From a virus, in the IMG/VR virus record IMGVR_UViG_3300020347_000003, positions 1-64,000 of that record: a DNA stretch of 64,000 nt. The stretch is one strand, 5' to 3'. Made by a program: the position numbers and the translations under genes. This document shows, piece after piece, positions 7,024-14,379 of this stretch (positions are counted from its first letter, which is position 1; every line of letters starts with the position of its first letter). The notes under the pieces are model-generated. The model did no database searches, was not told the origin of the DNA, and saw only the letters and a program-made list of their open reading frames with translations.

Positions 7024-7506
7024 TCAGTTTACCGGTTTGATCTCCACCGGTGTTATAGTATCTTCGAACTTCAGAGCTCTCAAATTTTGAATTTCTGCCT
7101 GAAGCCTCATTACTTCCAACCTCTTCTTTTCCAACTCTAATTGGTATAGCTTATTACAATTGAGCCGTTCCTTGGGTGCTCCTAGTGGAATCGTAATTCT
7201 ACCATATACACCCACATCACGAATAAAGTCACTGTTGTCATAGCGAAAATTAGGATCCTGTGAAGCCAAATTGTACATAGGATCATCCTGATTCATAATT
7301 CCCACAACGCCAAACTCTACATTAGTAGAAGAACCAATTGCCATCGAGCATTCTAAATCACCAGCTCTAATGCGATCAGTTTGGAAGTTGGGTGAGGTCT
7401 GAGGTATGGCCATATTGATTGAGCTTGATTGCCCATAGGCAGCCCCTGCCCAAAAACCTATAACGAAATATACTGTAATGAATAATATAAATTTTGTACT
7501 TGTCAT
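7024..7506 (-). CDS. Secreted protein with C-terminal coiled coil (160 aa)
   Basis: Signal peptide at 1-25 (FVIGFWAGAAYG-QSS). The middle has a Cys pair (C53, C116) and beta-like segments (VEFGVVGIMN, DVGVYGRITIPLG), followed by a coiled coil (YQLELEKKRLEVMRLQAEIQ). The beta part with GVYGRITIPLG looks like an outer-membrane or surface strand region. Its start overlaps the stop of the chaperone-like gene (ATGA). Confidence 0.65.
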   Translation of the reverse strand: MTSTKFILFITVYFVIGFWAGAAYGQSSSINMAIPQTSPNFQTDRIRAGDLECSMAIGSSTNVEFGVVGIMNQDDPMYNLASQDPNFRYDNSDFIRDVGVYGRITIPLGAPKERLNCNKLYQLELEKKRLEVMRLQAEIQNLRALKFEDTITPVEIKPVN

Positions 7507-7886
7507 TTTATCTTAGAACATATTTTAGATTTCACCATTGTGAGGCCGGTACCTCGACCTAACAATTTCGATTCAGAACAAATATAAACCGCGTTGTTGC
7601 GATCCTTCTCACGAATATAAATGTTCACCTTTTTTCTATCCAGATACTTTAACCTAATAATATTCGTTTCAGTGGCAAATGGAATAGCATTCCATTCTCC
7701 ATCAAAAACACTTAGGCCAAAATATTCAACATCATTTCTGGCATTGAATAATTTCATTTCTGTCTGCAATATGCCAGGCATAAATGAAGGTCTTAGTTTA
7801 GGATATGTTGGTGTGAACTCATGAGCACTTACATGCCCATGAGCCGATAAGACCAACAGAGTAATAATTACAACGATGTGTCTCAT
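7503..7886 (-). CDS. Periplasmic pilus-chaperone-like protein (127 aa)
   Basis: Signal peptide (ITLLVLSAHGHVSA-HE). The rest resembles the N-terminal Ig-like domain of PapD-type chaperones: a strand pairing of the form LFNARNDVEYFGLSVFDGEW...PFATE, then KKVNIYIREKDRNNAVYICS. At 127 aa it is about half a normal chaperone, so only one domain would be present. First gene after the late promoter at 7891-7898, next to a pilin-like gene. Assignment is by appearance only. Confidence 0.5.
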   Translation of the reverse strand: MRHIVVIITLLVLSAHGHVSAHEFTPTYPKLRPSFMPGILQTEMKLFNARNDVEYFGLSVFDGEWNAIPFATETNIIRLKYLDRKKVNIYIREKDRNNAVYICSESKLLGRGTGLTMVKSKICSKIK

Positions 7887-7890
7887 ATTT

Positions 7891-7898
7891 TATTTATA
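7891..7898 (-). promoter_or_regulatory. T4-type late promoter box TATAAATA
   Basis: Exact TATAAATA on the minus strand, 4 nt upstream of the ATG at 7884-7886 and inside the spacer after the 7899 stop. The very short distance would make the transcript nearly leaderless, so it is a candidate only. Confidence 0.45.
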
Positions 7899-8399
7899 TC
7901 AAATTGCGATACACTCCGCAGTAACGACTGTACGGTATGTTCCAGCAGGAAATGCCTTATCATAACCATAATCAGCTTCAGAGTCTATCCCGAACCAAGT
8001 TGATCCAGCAATTGACAAATCAACTTCTGTGATGTTGTCAAACTCAATCTTATCAGTATCGTAAGCAGACATTCCAGCATCAGATACTTCTGCTACCGAT
8101 GTGCTACCAGTCCAAGTCACGACATCATTTAAAGATGGGCTTTCTGAAAATCCATTGGGATGAGAAATTCGTGCCTTGTAGTAATCTGCAATAATTACAT
8201 CGTAACGAATGATTGGCTTAACACCACCATTGCTACCATCTGTTGACAGTAGGTTTGGAGTAGGGTTACCATAGATACCTACAGTATCAGTTACTACCAA
8301 ACATTTTGATTCTACTGTACCCGTGATTTGTACATCTTCTGCCAAAACAGAAGCTGACAGCCCGGCGACTGCCAATGCTATTCCGAGTTTTTTGAACAT
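7899..8399 (-). CDS. Secreted pilin-like structural protein (166 aa)
   Basis: Clear signal peptide (MFKKLGIALAVAGLSASVLA-ED). The mature part begins with VQITGTVESKCLVV and ends FPAGTYRTVVTAECIAI, with two Cys (near residues 33 and 163) that could close a disulfide across an all-beta fold. This is the general plan of fimbrial and spore-coat-U type subunits. Its neighbour is a chaperone-like gene. A phage-made pilus-like or surface protein is inference. Confidence 0.55.
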   Translation of the reverse strand: MFKKLGIALAVAGLSASVLAEDVQITGTVESKCLVVTDTVGIYGNPTPNLLSTDGSNGGVKPIIRYDVIIADYYKARISHPNGFSESPSLNDVVTWTGSTSVAEVSDAGMSAYDTDKIEFDNITEVDLSIAGSTWFGIDSEADYGYDKAFPAGTYRTVVTAECIAI

Positions 8400-8411
8400 G
8401 TGTTCTCCTTT

Positions 8412-9374
8412 TTATTTTTTATCTGTTGTCTTATCATATTGTAAGTCAACTATTTTATCATGAAGTAAGTCTTGCGCAAAGCTTTGTCGTCTGCCAGACG
8501 GATTATCCGGCAAATCTGAATCCTTTAATTGGGTGGTTTCTACATACTCACCACCTGGAATGGTATCGTAATATGTGGTTGGCATGTAACGAAGACTTGT
8601 CAAAGTCGCATGCAACAGATTAGATCCTTGTGCCAATTCTGTAGTGTTAGTGGTTCCCAGCAATTTCTCTAAATTCTCTTTAATTTCTTTTTTTGTTTCT
8701 ACCTTTTTTCGGTCCGAATCTTCTTGGTCTTCGTCCTTCATTACTGCTTTTCGATCTAATTCGTCTTGGACATATTGATCATTCATAGGATCGTAAGGAT
8801 CGGGTTCTGCTACCTCAACATATGGAGGTTTATAACCTGGGCATTCTGGGTTTGTTTGCGGATCAAAACATGGGTCGTATTGAAATGTGTAGACTACCGA
8901 TGCGTCTTCTACAAGGCCAAAGCCTTCAACTTGAATTGAACCATCACCCCATCGATCAATTGGTATCGCACCCACAGGCACGATCTTTCTTATTGTATTA
9001 CTAGGAAGGCCAGACCAATCGTCGGTCTCTCTGAAAATATAACCTTCGCCCTGTGCGTCTTCATTCTGCACATGTACAATCATTTCGTCTTCAGTTTGTT
9101 TTACAGTATCATACTGATAAATTACAGTACCAACTGTGAGGCCGGCTTGTTGGGGTAGGACGTTTTTCATTACCCACTCCATTGCAGGATTCACTGCGTT
9201 TGGTGTGATTCCGTAAACTGTGCTCGTGTCTGATTGTGCGCTAGACTCTTTAGAGTAGAATAAGCAGGAGAAGCAGACCAGCAACACCACTGCCGGCAAT
9301 AAGTGTTTTCCTTTCAATGTCCATTTCCTCTTTCTCACCCTTTTCACCTTCTTCAAGTGGGGTGTCTTCTGCAT
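8412..9374 (-). CDS. Secreted or membrane-anchored protein (320 aa)
   Basis: A basic N-terminal stretch is followed by a hydrophobic signal/anchor (HLLPAVVLLVCFSCLFYSKE, residues 24-43) and AQS. The body is acidic with Pro-rich repeats (PDPYDPMNDQ) and a Lys/Glu helix at 215-240. GGAAGG precedes the ATG. Its first 125 nt are shared with the 3' end of 9250-9846 in another frame. Function unknown; fits the secretion cluster. Confidence 0.6.
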   Translation of the reverse strand: MQKTPHLKKVKRVRKRKWTLKGKHLLPAVVLLVCFSCLFYSKESSAQSDTSTVYGITPNAVNPAMEWVMKNVLPQQAGLTVGTVIYQYDTVKQTEDEMIVHVQNEDAQGEGYIFRETDDWSGLPSNTIRKIVPVGAIPIDRWGDGSIQVEGFGLVEDASVVYTFQYDPCFDPQTNPECPGYKPPYVEVAEPDPYDPMNDQYVQDELDRKAVMKDEDQEDSDRKKVETKKEIKENLEKLLGTTNTTELAQGSNLLHATLTSLRYMPTTYYDTIPGGEYVETTQLKDSDLPDNPSGRRQSFAQDLLHDKIVDLQYDKTTDKK

Positions 9375-9846
9375 TTACCTTCCAAGCTGCTTTCGCCTCT
9401 TGACCGATTAAACCATCATATGGACAGGGAGTTCCTGCATTCATCATCGCGTCAAAAACCCGTTTATCTTGACACATTAAGGATACTGCTGCAACCTTCA
9501 TGCCCATATCATATAGAGTTTTCGAATTCTTTAGTCTTTCACAATTATCATCAGTTATCTGGGTTCCCGTAGAAATACCTAGAATCTGAGTTTGAATTGC
9601 TCCCGCAACACCAAATGTACACAGATCCGAGTTCGACGTATTAATAGTCGGGGATATTGCACTTGCTGGAGGTGACTTAAGAGTAGTGGTTGTGTTGCCG
9701 TTTGTGGTCACTGTACTAGTCGTTGTCGCCTCGGACCTTATAACATCATCAATTGGGTCTGGGGTTGCTGGATCCGCATCTTGTGAATAAGCGCTGGAAA
9801 CAAAACCAAGACTTAAAATAACGAATATCACTTGAGATAATTTCAT
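9250..9846 (-). CDS. Secreted protein with C-terminal membrane anchor (198 aa)
   Basis: Signal peptide MKLSQVIFVILSLGFVSSAY, a Thr-rich linker (EATTTSTVTTNGNTTTTLKS), a domain with four Cys (residues 75-146), and a C-terminal anchor (AGSGVAGLLLLLILL). The frame opens at a TTG 21 nt earlier; the ATG at 9844-9846 gives a proper signal peptide. It lies just downstream of a late box. Topology: periplasmic domain tethered at its end. Confidence 0.65.
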   Translation of the reverse strand: MKLSQVIFVILSLGFVSSAYSQDADPATPDPIDDVIRSEATTTSTVTTNGNTTTTLKSPPASAISPTINTSNSDLCTFGVAGAIQTQILGISTGTQITDDNCERLKNSKTLYDMGMKVAAVSLMCQDKRVFDAMMNAGTPCPYDGLIGQEAKAAWKVNAEDTPLEEGEKGEKEEMDIERKTLIAGSGVAGLLLLLILL

Positions 9847-9882
9847 TCTAAATTTATACCTTTTCAATGTTCACCAAATTTT

Positions 9883-9890
9883 TATTTATA
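9883..9890 (-). promoter_or_regulatory. T4-type late promoter box TATAAATA
   Basis: Exact TATAAATA on the minus strand, 37 nt upstream of the ATG of 9250-9846. Good spacing for a late transcript of the secreted-protein cluster. Confidence 0.7.
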
Positions 9891-9936
9891 ACCAGCTGGC
9901 CTCTCACAGATACCAAACCATCGTTAACATCGCTAA

Positions 9937-9972
9937 GTGAGATGAAAGTGTCATTTTTTCGACACATCTCAC
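9937..9972 (-). other. Inverted repeat hairpin
   Basis: gtgagatg...gtgtc at 9937-9952 pairs with gacac...atctcac at 9961-9972 around a T-rich loop. It lies between the terminator at 9996-10016 and the late box at 9883-9890. Could be a second termination or processing hairpin. Confidence 0.45.
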
Positions 9973-9995
9973 ACGAGCTATCGCGAGCTATCGCT

Positions 9996-10016
9996 AAAAA
10001 GGGGGCCGGAGCCCCC
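9996..10016 (-). terminator. Rho-independent terminator
   Basis: On the minus strand GGGGGC-TCCG-GCCCCC followed by TTTTT (hairpin 10001-10016, T-run at 9996-10000). It ends transcription coming from 10044-11816 and separates early genes from the late-expressed secreted cluster. Confidence 0.9.
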
Positions 10017-10043
10017 ATAAAGAGTAGAATGCCTGGGTGGGCT

Positions 10044-10247
10044 TTAACTTTTCTTGTTAAAGAAAACTGACCGGGTGAGCCCGCCGAAGATGTAACACAT
10101 GAATATCAAAGAGGTTGCGAGAAGTGCAGTAGCTGCAATCTCCTTGTCACCCACGATTGCGGTACCGATCATAAGGAACAATTGAGTACCACCAATAATC
10201 AATCCCATCGTGGCAAGACCGACTGCCATATTTTTTAACATTTCCAT
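10044..10247 (-). CDS. Small two-helix membrane protein (67 aa)
   Basis: Two hydrophobic helices (about 8-32 and 40-60) with a short polar loop containing GDKE, and a basic C-terminus. Size and topology fit a holin-like or small channel protein, but it is far from the lysis genes, so that is weak. Followed directly by a strong terminator. Confidence 0.6.
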   Translation of the reverse strand: MEMLKNMAVGLATMGLIIGGTQLFLMIGTAIVGDKEIAATALLATSLIFMCYIFGGLTRSVFFNKKS

Positions 10248-10281
10248 AATTTCTCCTTAATCAAAGAAGGTGAAAGGTGGC

Positions 10282-11238
10282 TTACGCCACCTCCGCCATT
10301 TCCACAGCCGTTTCCAAAGCAGTCAATTTACGCTTTGCATTGGCTCCGAACCAAGCCGATGCAGTTCGAGCATCAGCCGACCGACCCAGTTCATGGTCAG
10401 TCAAGTAGGTGACTGCATTATATGCATTCCACCAGCTACCAGGTCGGAATTCAGCACCTGGCTGGGTATCAACAATTTCAAAAGCACGTTCAGCAGTACG
10501 ACTGAGTACCTTGTCACGCTTTGTAGACTCACCGAACACTTTTGCAAGAAACTGTTGGAAAGAATCATTAGTGTAACGCTTTGAACCCAACAGTTCAGCT
10601 GCCTGTTTGAATTGTTCCACACGAGTGTGTGAAATACCGAGGAGCGTCTTGACCTTCTCAGCGTCGAACTCGGTACGGTGGGAGAGTCGGACTGCAGGCA
10701 TGCCCTTCTCAGTTAAAGCCATGGTCAGAGTATTATTACACACCACACGAGTCATTACGAATTTAACGTCAATACTCTTCCCATATTGGTGCGGATTTGA
10801 GAATAGAAGGTAACCCTTCACCTCGTCACCACCGAACAATGAGAACCCATCGTTCACATCAGCCGCAGCCCAAACAAGACGACCATCTTGTAGAGATCCA
10901 GCTGTATCCATTACCATGTCGCCATTAGAGACAAACTCGGTAAAGAATTCAAAAGCCTCTGAGTTCTGGCAGGGATTCCAACCCTCACCGACCATAGTAA
11001 GAATCTTACCATCGGTGTTACGAACCAGAGCCTGAGACCCAGTTTTTTGGTTATCGCCACGATAGCGAATAAAAGTGTCAACCTTTTCGACCTCCCAGTC
11101 TAGGCCAGCAGCAACCTGCATTTCACGTGGAGTCATGCCATCATTGACAGGGACACCCATGCCGTGCCAAGGCACACCAGAAGACAAACGATATGCCATT
11201 TGAGCTTCACCATTTACAATTTCAAGATTATGAGCCAT
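10282..11238 (-). CDS. DUF932 phage/plasmid-like protein (318 aa)
   Basis: Matches the DUF932 family in length and motifs: an N-terminal WHGMGVPV, then DWEVEK, GEGWNPCQNSEAFEFF, VNDGFSLFGGDEVKGYLLFS and TRVVCNNTLTMAL. The family is common on phages and plasmids; its biochemical role is not established. It lies in an early operon with two small genes (11251-11816) from the 11851 promoter and ends before a terminator. Confidence 0.85.
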   Translation of the reverse strand: MAHNLEIVNGEAQMAYRLSSGVPWHGMGVPVNDGMTPREMQVAAGLDWEVEKVDTFIRYRGDNQKTGSQALVRNTDGKILTMVGEGWNPCQNSEAFEFFTEFVSNGDMVMDTAGSLQDGRLVWAAADVNDGFSLFGGDEVKGYLLFSNPHQYGKSIDVKFVMTRVVCNNTLTMALTEKGMPAVRLSHRTEFDAEKVKTLLGISHTRVEQFKQAAELLGSKRYTNDSFQQFLAKVFGESTKRDKVLSRTAERAFEIVDTQPGAEFRPGSWWNAYNAVTYLTDHELGRSADARTASAWFGANAKRKLTALETAVEMAEVA

Positions 11239-11250
11239 AATATATTTCCT

Positions 11251-11388
11251 TTAAGAGTTTTTGTGTTGTTGAATTAAGTTTTCGATCTCGCTGATTTGCT
11301 TCTCGATTTGAGCGTTACCATCTTCTGATAACTCTCCACGTACCTCGCAGAGGCAGATTAGTTCGTTGTACAGTTCTTCAATTTCCAT
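11251..11388 (-). CDS. Small acidic helical protein (45 aa)
   Basis: MEIEELYNELICLCEVRGEL then a charged helix ending QQHKNS. The start overlaps the stop of the preceding gene (TAATG). Likely coiled coil. Function unknown. Confidence 0.55.
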   Translation of the reverse strand: MEIEELYNELICLCEVRGELSEDGNAQIEKQISEIENLIQQHKNS

Positions 11389-11816
11389 TATGCAGCCTCG
11401 TACATGTAGGGCTTTTGAAAACGACCAGCGTCGATATCAATGTAATGTGACCGATGAAAGTAGTCAGACATCGCATCATCGTTGTTGAAGAAGTCAGGTC
11501 CTTCCATAGCTGATATCAATTCAGAGTAAAAATCGGCAATTTCTTCTTCACCAATGATGCGAGAGTTTTCTTCACACCAGTAATGGTTAACTTGAAGGTA
11601 ATCACCAATCTGGTAAGAAGGTCGACCTTCACGCTCTGCGATTCGGTCATTTGATTTTTGAGCAGCTCCGAGTAGATCAAGCTGACCAGACTTAAGAGAT
11701 ACACAAAGAGTTGAATGATTCTTTACAGAAATGGTACCCTTCATCTTGTACTTCTTCAACACAGCTTTGATGCCGGGAGCCAGAGTTTTCTTGTCTTCTT
11801 GTGAAACAAACGCCAT
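11388..11816 (-). CDS. Hypothetical early protein, LPD-like (142 aa)
   Basis: N-terminal half reads as a small alpha/beta domain (GIKAVLKKYKMKGTISVKNH, STLCVSLKSGQLDLLG), similar in feel to the small polyvalent-protein-associated domains seen in phage early proteins. C-terminal half is acidic and aromatic. First gene after a perfect promoter, hence probably abundant early. Function unknown. Confidence 0.6.
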   Translation of the reverse strand: MAFVSQEDKKTLAPGIKAVLKKYKMKGTISVKNHSTLCVSLKSGQLDLLGAAQKSNDRIAEREGRPSYQIGDYLQVNHYWCEENSRIIGEEEIADFYSELISAMEGPDFFNNDDAMSDYFHRSHYIDIDAGRFQKPYMYEAA

Positions 11817-11850
11817 ATCAAAATTTCCTTCTCAATTAATTTATGTGACC

Positions 11851-11879
11851 ATTATATCAAGTAAAAGCATCTTTGTCAA
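11851..11879 (-). promoter_or_regulatory. sigma70 promoter (TTGACA-17-TATAAT, perfect)
   Basis: -35 at 11874-11879, -10 at 11851-11856. The 17-bp spacer is the same as in the promoter at 4034-4062. Drives 11816 leftward to the terminator at 9996. Confidence 0.92.
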
Positions 11880-11898
11880 CACTTTTTTTAAAATAATT

Positions 11899-12063
11899 TC
11901 AACTTTTTTCGTTAAGATTCTGAGTCCAAGCAAAAAAGATTTCTCGAGCCTCTTCTTTAGAAAGACCAAAGGTTTCGTGCAGATGTTGTGGAGCACCAAA
12001 CATGTTGATGGTACCACCCTCCCTCAGAGCATCGAGGTACAAAAAGTATTGCTTCAAATTCAT
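11899..12063 (-). CDS. Small hypothetical protein (54 aa)
   Basis: MNLKQYFLYLDALREGGTIN, then MFGAPQHLHETFGLSKEEAR and an aromatic tail. The pattern of a short helix, a turn and GLSKEEAREIFFAW suggests a helix-turn-helix-like or clamp-binding peptide. Its start overlaps the stop of 12063-12344 (TAATG). It ends just before the 11851 promoter. Confidence 0.6.
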   Translation of the reverse strand: MNLKQYFLYLDALREGGTINMFGAPQHLHETFGLSKEEAREIFFAWTQNLNEKS

Positions 12064-12344
12064 TACGCTACCACCTGTACACGGTTATCAAAATCAAAAT
12101 CCATTTCAAAGGGGACGAAACCAACATCACCAATCCGAGAATCTTCCTCACGATCAGCACCAGTAATTTCAATGTGGAAACCTTTGAACATCACTACACC
12201 AAACTCTGGGTGAACCACGTCACCTTTCTTAATGACACGACCAACGATAAAGCTGTCATCGCGACCTTCCATAGGCTGGAAGTCTAGAGCCTTGATTGTT
12301 TCACCAACCTGAGCAGTGTTTTCAAATTTCAATAAATCGTTCAT
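12063..12344 (-). CDS. Small beta-rich hypothetical protein (93 aa)
   Basis: All-beta-looking sequence (DDSFIVGRVIKKGDVVHPEF, GVVMFKGFHIEITGADREED). First gene after the perfect promoter at 12378-12406. Resembles small SH3/OB-like early proteins; no family named. Confidence 0.6.
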   Translation of the reverse strand: MNDLLKFENTAQVGETIKALDFQPMEGRDDSFIVGRVIKKGDVVHPEFGVVMFKGFHIEITGADREEDSRIGDVGFVPFEMDFDFDNRVQVVA

Positions 12345-12377
12345 GTTTTTAGTCTCATTGCATTAATTTATGTGACC

Positions 12378-12406
12378 ATTATACCATGTGAGGGGGGTGC
12401 TGTCAA
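12378..12406 (-). promoter_or_regulatory. sigma70 promoter (TTGACA-17-TATAAT, perfect)
   Basis: -35 at 12401-12406, -10 at 12378-12383, spacer 17 bp. Part of the cassette continuing to 12483. Confidence 0.92.
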
Positions 12407-12483
12407 CGATTATTTTCAGTTTTTTTAGATTATTTTGGAATAAGAGCTGGAAGCCTTATAACTTTTCAGTATAAGGCGCGAGC
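12407..12483 (-). promoter_or_regulatory. Conserved upstream cassette with 8-bp stem-loop
   Basis: AT-rich block (ttttttagattattttggaa) next to a perfect inverted repeat gccttata (12453-12460) / tataaggc (12470-12477) with a 9-nt loop. It lies just after the stop at 12484, before the promoter. Stem-loop followed by early promoter is the PeSL layout. Confidence 0.7.
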
Positions 12484-12846
12484 TTAGTGGACTGTGGCGT
12501 TTTCCATGTCTTCAAAGAGACCATCTAGCATATCGTATATGTGGTCGCCATAGCCAGATTTGATGATATCGACAACGTCTGGGTATTCTTCATCAGATTC
12601 AATTGGCAACGCTTCAAGTTCTTCCCAACGTTTTGGAGCGAATACATCTTTGATATAGGACTGAGCCATATTTTCAGACTCGAATGAGCAAGCCTTGGTG
12701 ATATAGAACGGATTATTGCTTGCAAAGAGGGCATATCTCTTATCTGTGGTTTCCGTGTTTGAATCTTTGCCCACATCTTCGTCAGTGTACGTGCCTAAGA
12801 ATACGCCTCTATTTTGATCAATTATTATGTACCTGGGGTTTTTCAT
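12484..12846 (-). CDS. Hypothetical early protein (120 aa)
   Basis: Starts MKNPRYIIIDQNRGVFLGTY. Acidic, with a helical C-terminus ending GLFEDMENATVH. The first part (beta strands, RGVFLGTYTDEDVGK) resembles small phage proteins that sit beside nucleases. The start lies inside the end of the RecB-like gene (29-nt overlap). Function unknown. Confidence 0.6.
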   Translation of the reverse strand: MKNPRYIIIDQNRGVFLGTYTDEDVGKDSNTETTDKRYALFASNNPFYITKACSFESENMAQSYIKDVFAPKRWEELEALPIESDEEYPDVVDIIKSGYGDHIYDMLDGLFEDMENATVH

Positions 12847-13504
12847 GAAGAGCCCTATATTTTTTTCTCACTTGTACCAAATGTTCTAGGTAGTCGTAAG
12901 TGTTAAATTTAAACACCTGAGGCTCAGAGTCATCTACAGCGATAAGGATGACACCTTGTTTGATCGGGATCCCGGTCATTTCATAGAAGGCTGCGGCATA
13001 GAACGAGATTTGCATAAAGTAGTTTTGAATGTTATCTTCGCTCTTTACACGTCTCGATGTCTTAAAATCGATTACCGAGAGTTCACCTTCGAACTCTGCA
13101 ATGCAATCGACCTGGCCGGCAGTCTTCAGCTTATCACTATAAAGATATACTTCCTGAAACCATATGTTATTTATTTTTTTATCTAACACGGGTTTCAGCG
13201 TATTGAACATGAAAAGATTGGAAGGCTGGTGTTTGCCCTTCCAATTTTCAACATTGTCGATATAATCTTCGCAGATCTTGTGGACGGCAGTACCTCGACC
13301 AGAGGCCTGCCTAGAGATACGATTAGCCTCTTCTTCACCAACACGCTTACGCCATTCTATGATGGCTTGTTTGCTCAGAATACTGAGTACTGTGGTGATG
13401 GATGGATAGGCTGAACCATCGGGTGTAAAGTATCTACGACCCTCTTCGGTTGTTTTGCGTGTAAGTGTGGGTAACTCAACGCCGTGCTCTACGTGATCAA
13501 ACAT
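12818..13504 (-). CDS. RecB/Cas4-like PD-(D/E)XK nuclease (228 aa)
   Basis: Shows the RecB-family nuclease set: SGRGTAVHKICEDY (conserved His), AGQVDCIAEFEGELSVIDFKTS (the D...D-x-K core, with Asp, Asp and Lys), and a later QISFYAAAFYEMTG helix with the conserved Gln-Tyr. Such proteins act as 5'-3' or dual exonucleases in phage DNA processing. First gene after the perfect promoter at 13531-13559. Length fits phage members. Confidence 0.85.
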   Translation of the reverse strand: MFDHVEHGVELPTLTRKTTEEGRRYFTPDGSAYPSITTVLSILSKQAIIEWRKRVGEEEANRISRQASGRGTAVHKICEDYIDNVENWKGKHQPSNLFMFNTLKPVLDKKINNIWFQEVYLYSDKLKTAGQVDCIAEFEGELSVIDFKTSRRVKSEDNIQNYFMQISFYAAAFYEMTGIPIKQGVILIAVDDSEPQVFKFNTYDYLEHLVQVRKKYRALHEKPQVHNN

Positions 13505-13530
13505 GATATATTCCTTTCAATTAGTCGTAC

Positions 13531-13559
13531 ATTATATCACAACTGATATCGTTTGTCAA
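13531..13559 (-). promoter_or_regulatory. sigma70 promoter (TTGACA-17-TATAAT, perfect)
   Basis: -35 at 13554-13559 overlaps the stop of 13556-13822; -10 at 13531-13536; spacer 17. Drives the nuclease operon. Confidence 0.92.
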
Positions 13560-13822
13560 ATCGAGAGCTGAATGCCAGAAGTGACCTCAAGGTATTTTTT
13601 GGCAATCTCTTCGATTGTCTCACCCTGTGCAATAATAGAGTTTCGGTTGAATTCCATCTGGCCATCTTGAGCGGACATCATCCACGGGATCATCCCAAAG
13701 CCTTCCTGACCTGGTGTCAGACATACAGGCTTACACATTGTAATATCACCATTTGATTCTTCACCTATGACTCGGCCAATGACCTCTTCACCGGAATTTA
13801 GTTTAAGTGTAATTACGTTCAT
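13556..13822 (-). CDS. LSm/Sm-like small protein (88 aa)
   Basis: Starts MNVITLKLNSGEEVIGRVIG, the first Sm strand pattern (LxSGEExIGRV), and continues as strands with a C-terminal helix (GETIEEIAKKYLEV). Sm-fold proteins bind RNA in Hfq-like rings; in marine T4-like phages similar genes are common but uncharacterised. ATG at 13820-13822 chosen over an upstream TTG. Confidence 0.6.
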   Translation of the reverse strand: MNVITLKLNSGEEVIGRVIGEESNGDITMCKPVCLTPGQEGFGMIPWMMSAQDGQMEFNRNSIIAQGETIEEIAKKYLEVTSGIQLSI

Positions 13823-13843
13823 AATCAATGTTCTCCAAAGTAT

Positions 13844-14068
13844 TTAATCATCTAAAAATTTAGCAAACTCTTTTGCGAAAAGTTTGTTCTCAAAATAAAA
13901 TGTATGCTCATAGACATCAGTCCATTCTTTGAGCTTCCATTCCCATTTATTCAGGTTATCTAGGCACCATGCCTTTGCCTCTTCACTCCAATCAGAGTGT
14001 ACTTGAACAAAGGCAGCGGAATCTCGCATCCACCTCATTTTATAATCTGAAATTTGTTGTGGTGTCAT
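13844..14068 (-). CDS. Small Trp-rich hypothetical protein (74 aa)
   Basis: MTPQQISDYKMRWMRDSAAF with eight Trp in all and a helical C-terminus (NKLFAKEFAKFLDD). Its start overlaps the PAAR gene stop by ATGA-type coupling. Function unknown; position suggests virion or tail-related. Confidence 0.55.
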   Translation of the reverse strand: MTPQQISDYKMRWMRDSAAFVQVHSDWSEEAKAWCLDNLNKWEWKLKEWTDVYEHTFYFENKLFAKEFAKFLDD

Positions 14069-14379
14069 CCCATTAATACCTGTGCAGCACCCGTAATAAT
14101 TGCACCATCTACCTCTACAAGATCACCTACTCTTGCAGCAGGAAATCCGGCAATAAAGACCTTTGCGGATCCTGCGTTTACGGTACCGACATGAGGTACA
14201 CAGGCTTCGCCCACCTTAATTCCGTGTGGTGCAGTGACAGATCCCATAATTGCTGCGGGTGAACCTGCGATCATTACCTGAGGCATTCCGTTAGTGGCTA
14301 TGGTAGAGACCAAAGAGCAGCCGTGTGTGGCTGGGGTTCCGGTCGCGACCTGATCACCTATTCTTGCTGCTGGGGTCAT
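14065..14379 (-). CDS. PAAR-domain spike tip protein (104 aa)
   Basis: PAAR repeats are obvious: PAARIGD near the start, GSPAAIMGS, GFPAARVGDLV near the end, with His at residues 19, 52 and 63 that can hold the metal at the tip. PAAR proteins cap the VgrG/gp5 needle of contractile tails (T4 gp5.4 is the equivalent). The next gene upstream is a large virion-like protein coupled to it. Confidence 0.9.
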   Translation of the reverse strand: MTPAARIGDQVATGTPATHGCSLVSTIATNGMPQVMIAGSPAAIMGSVTAPHGIKVGEACVPHVGTVNAGSAKVFIAGFPAARVGDLVEVDGAIITGAAQVLMG

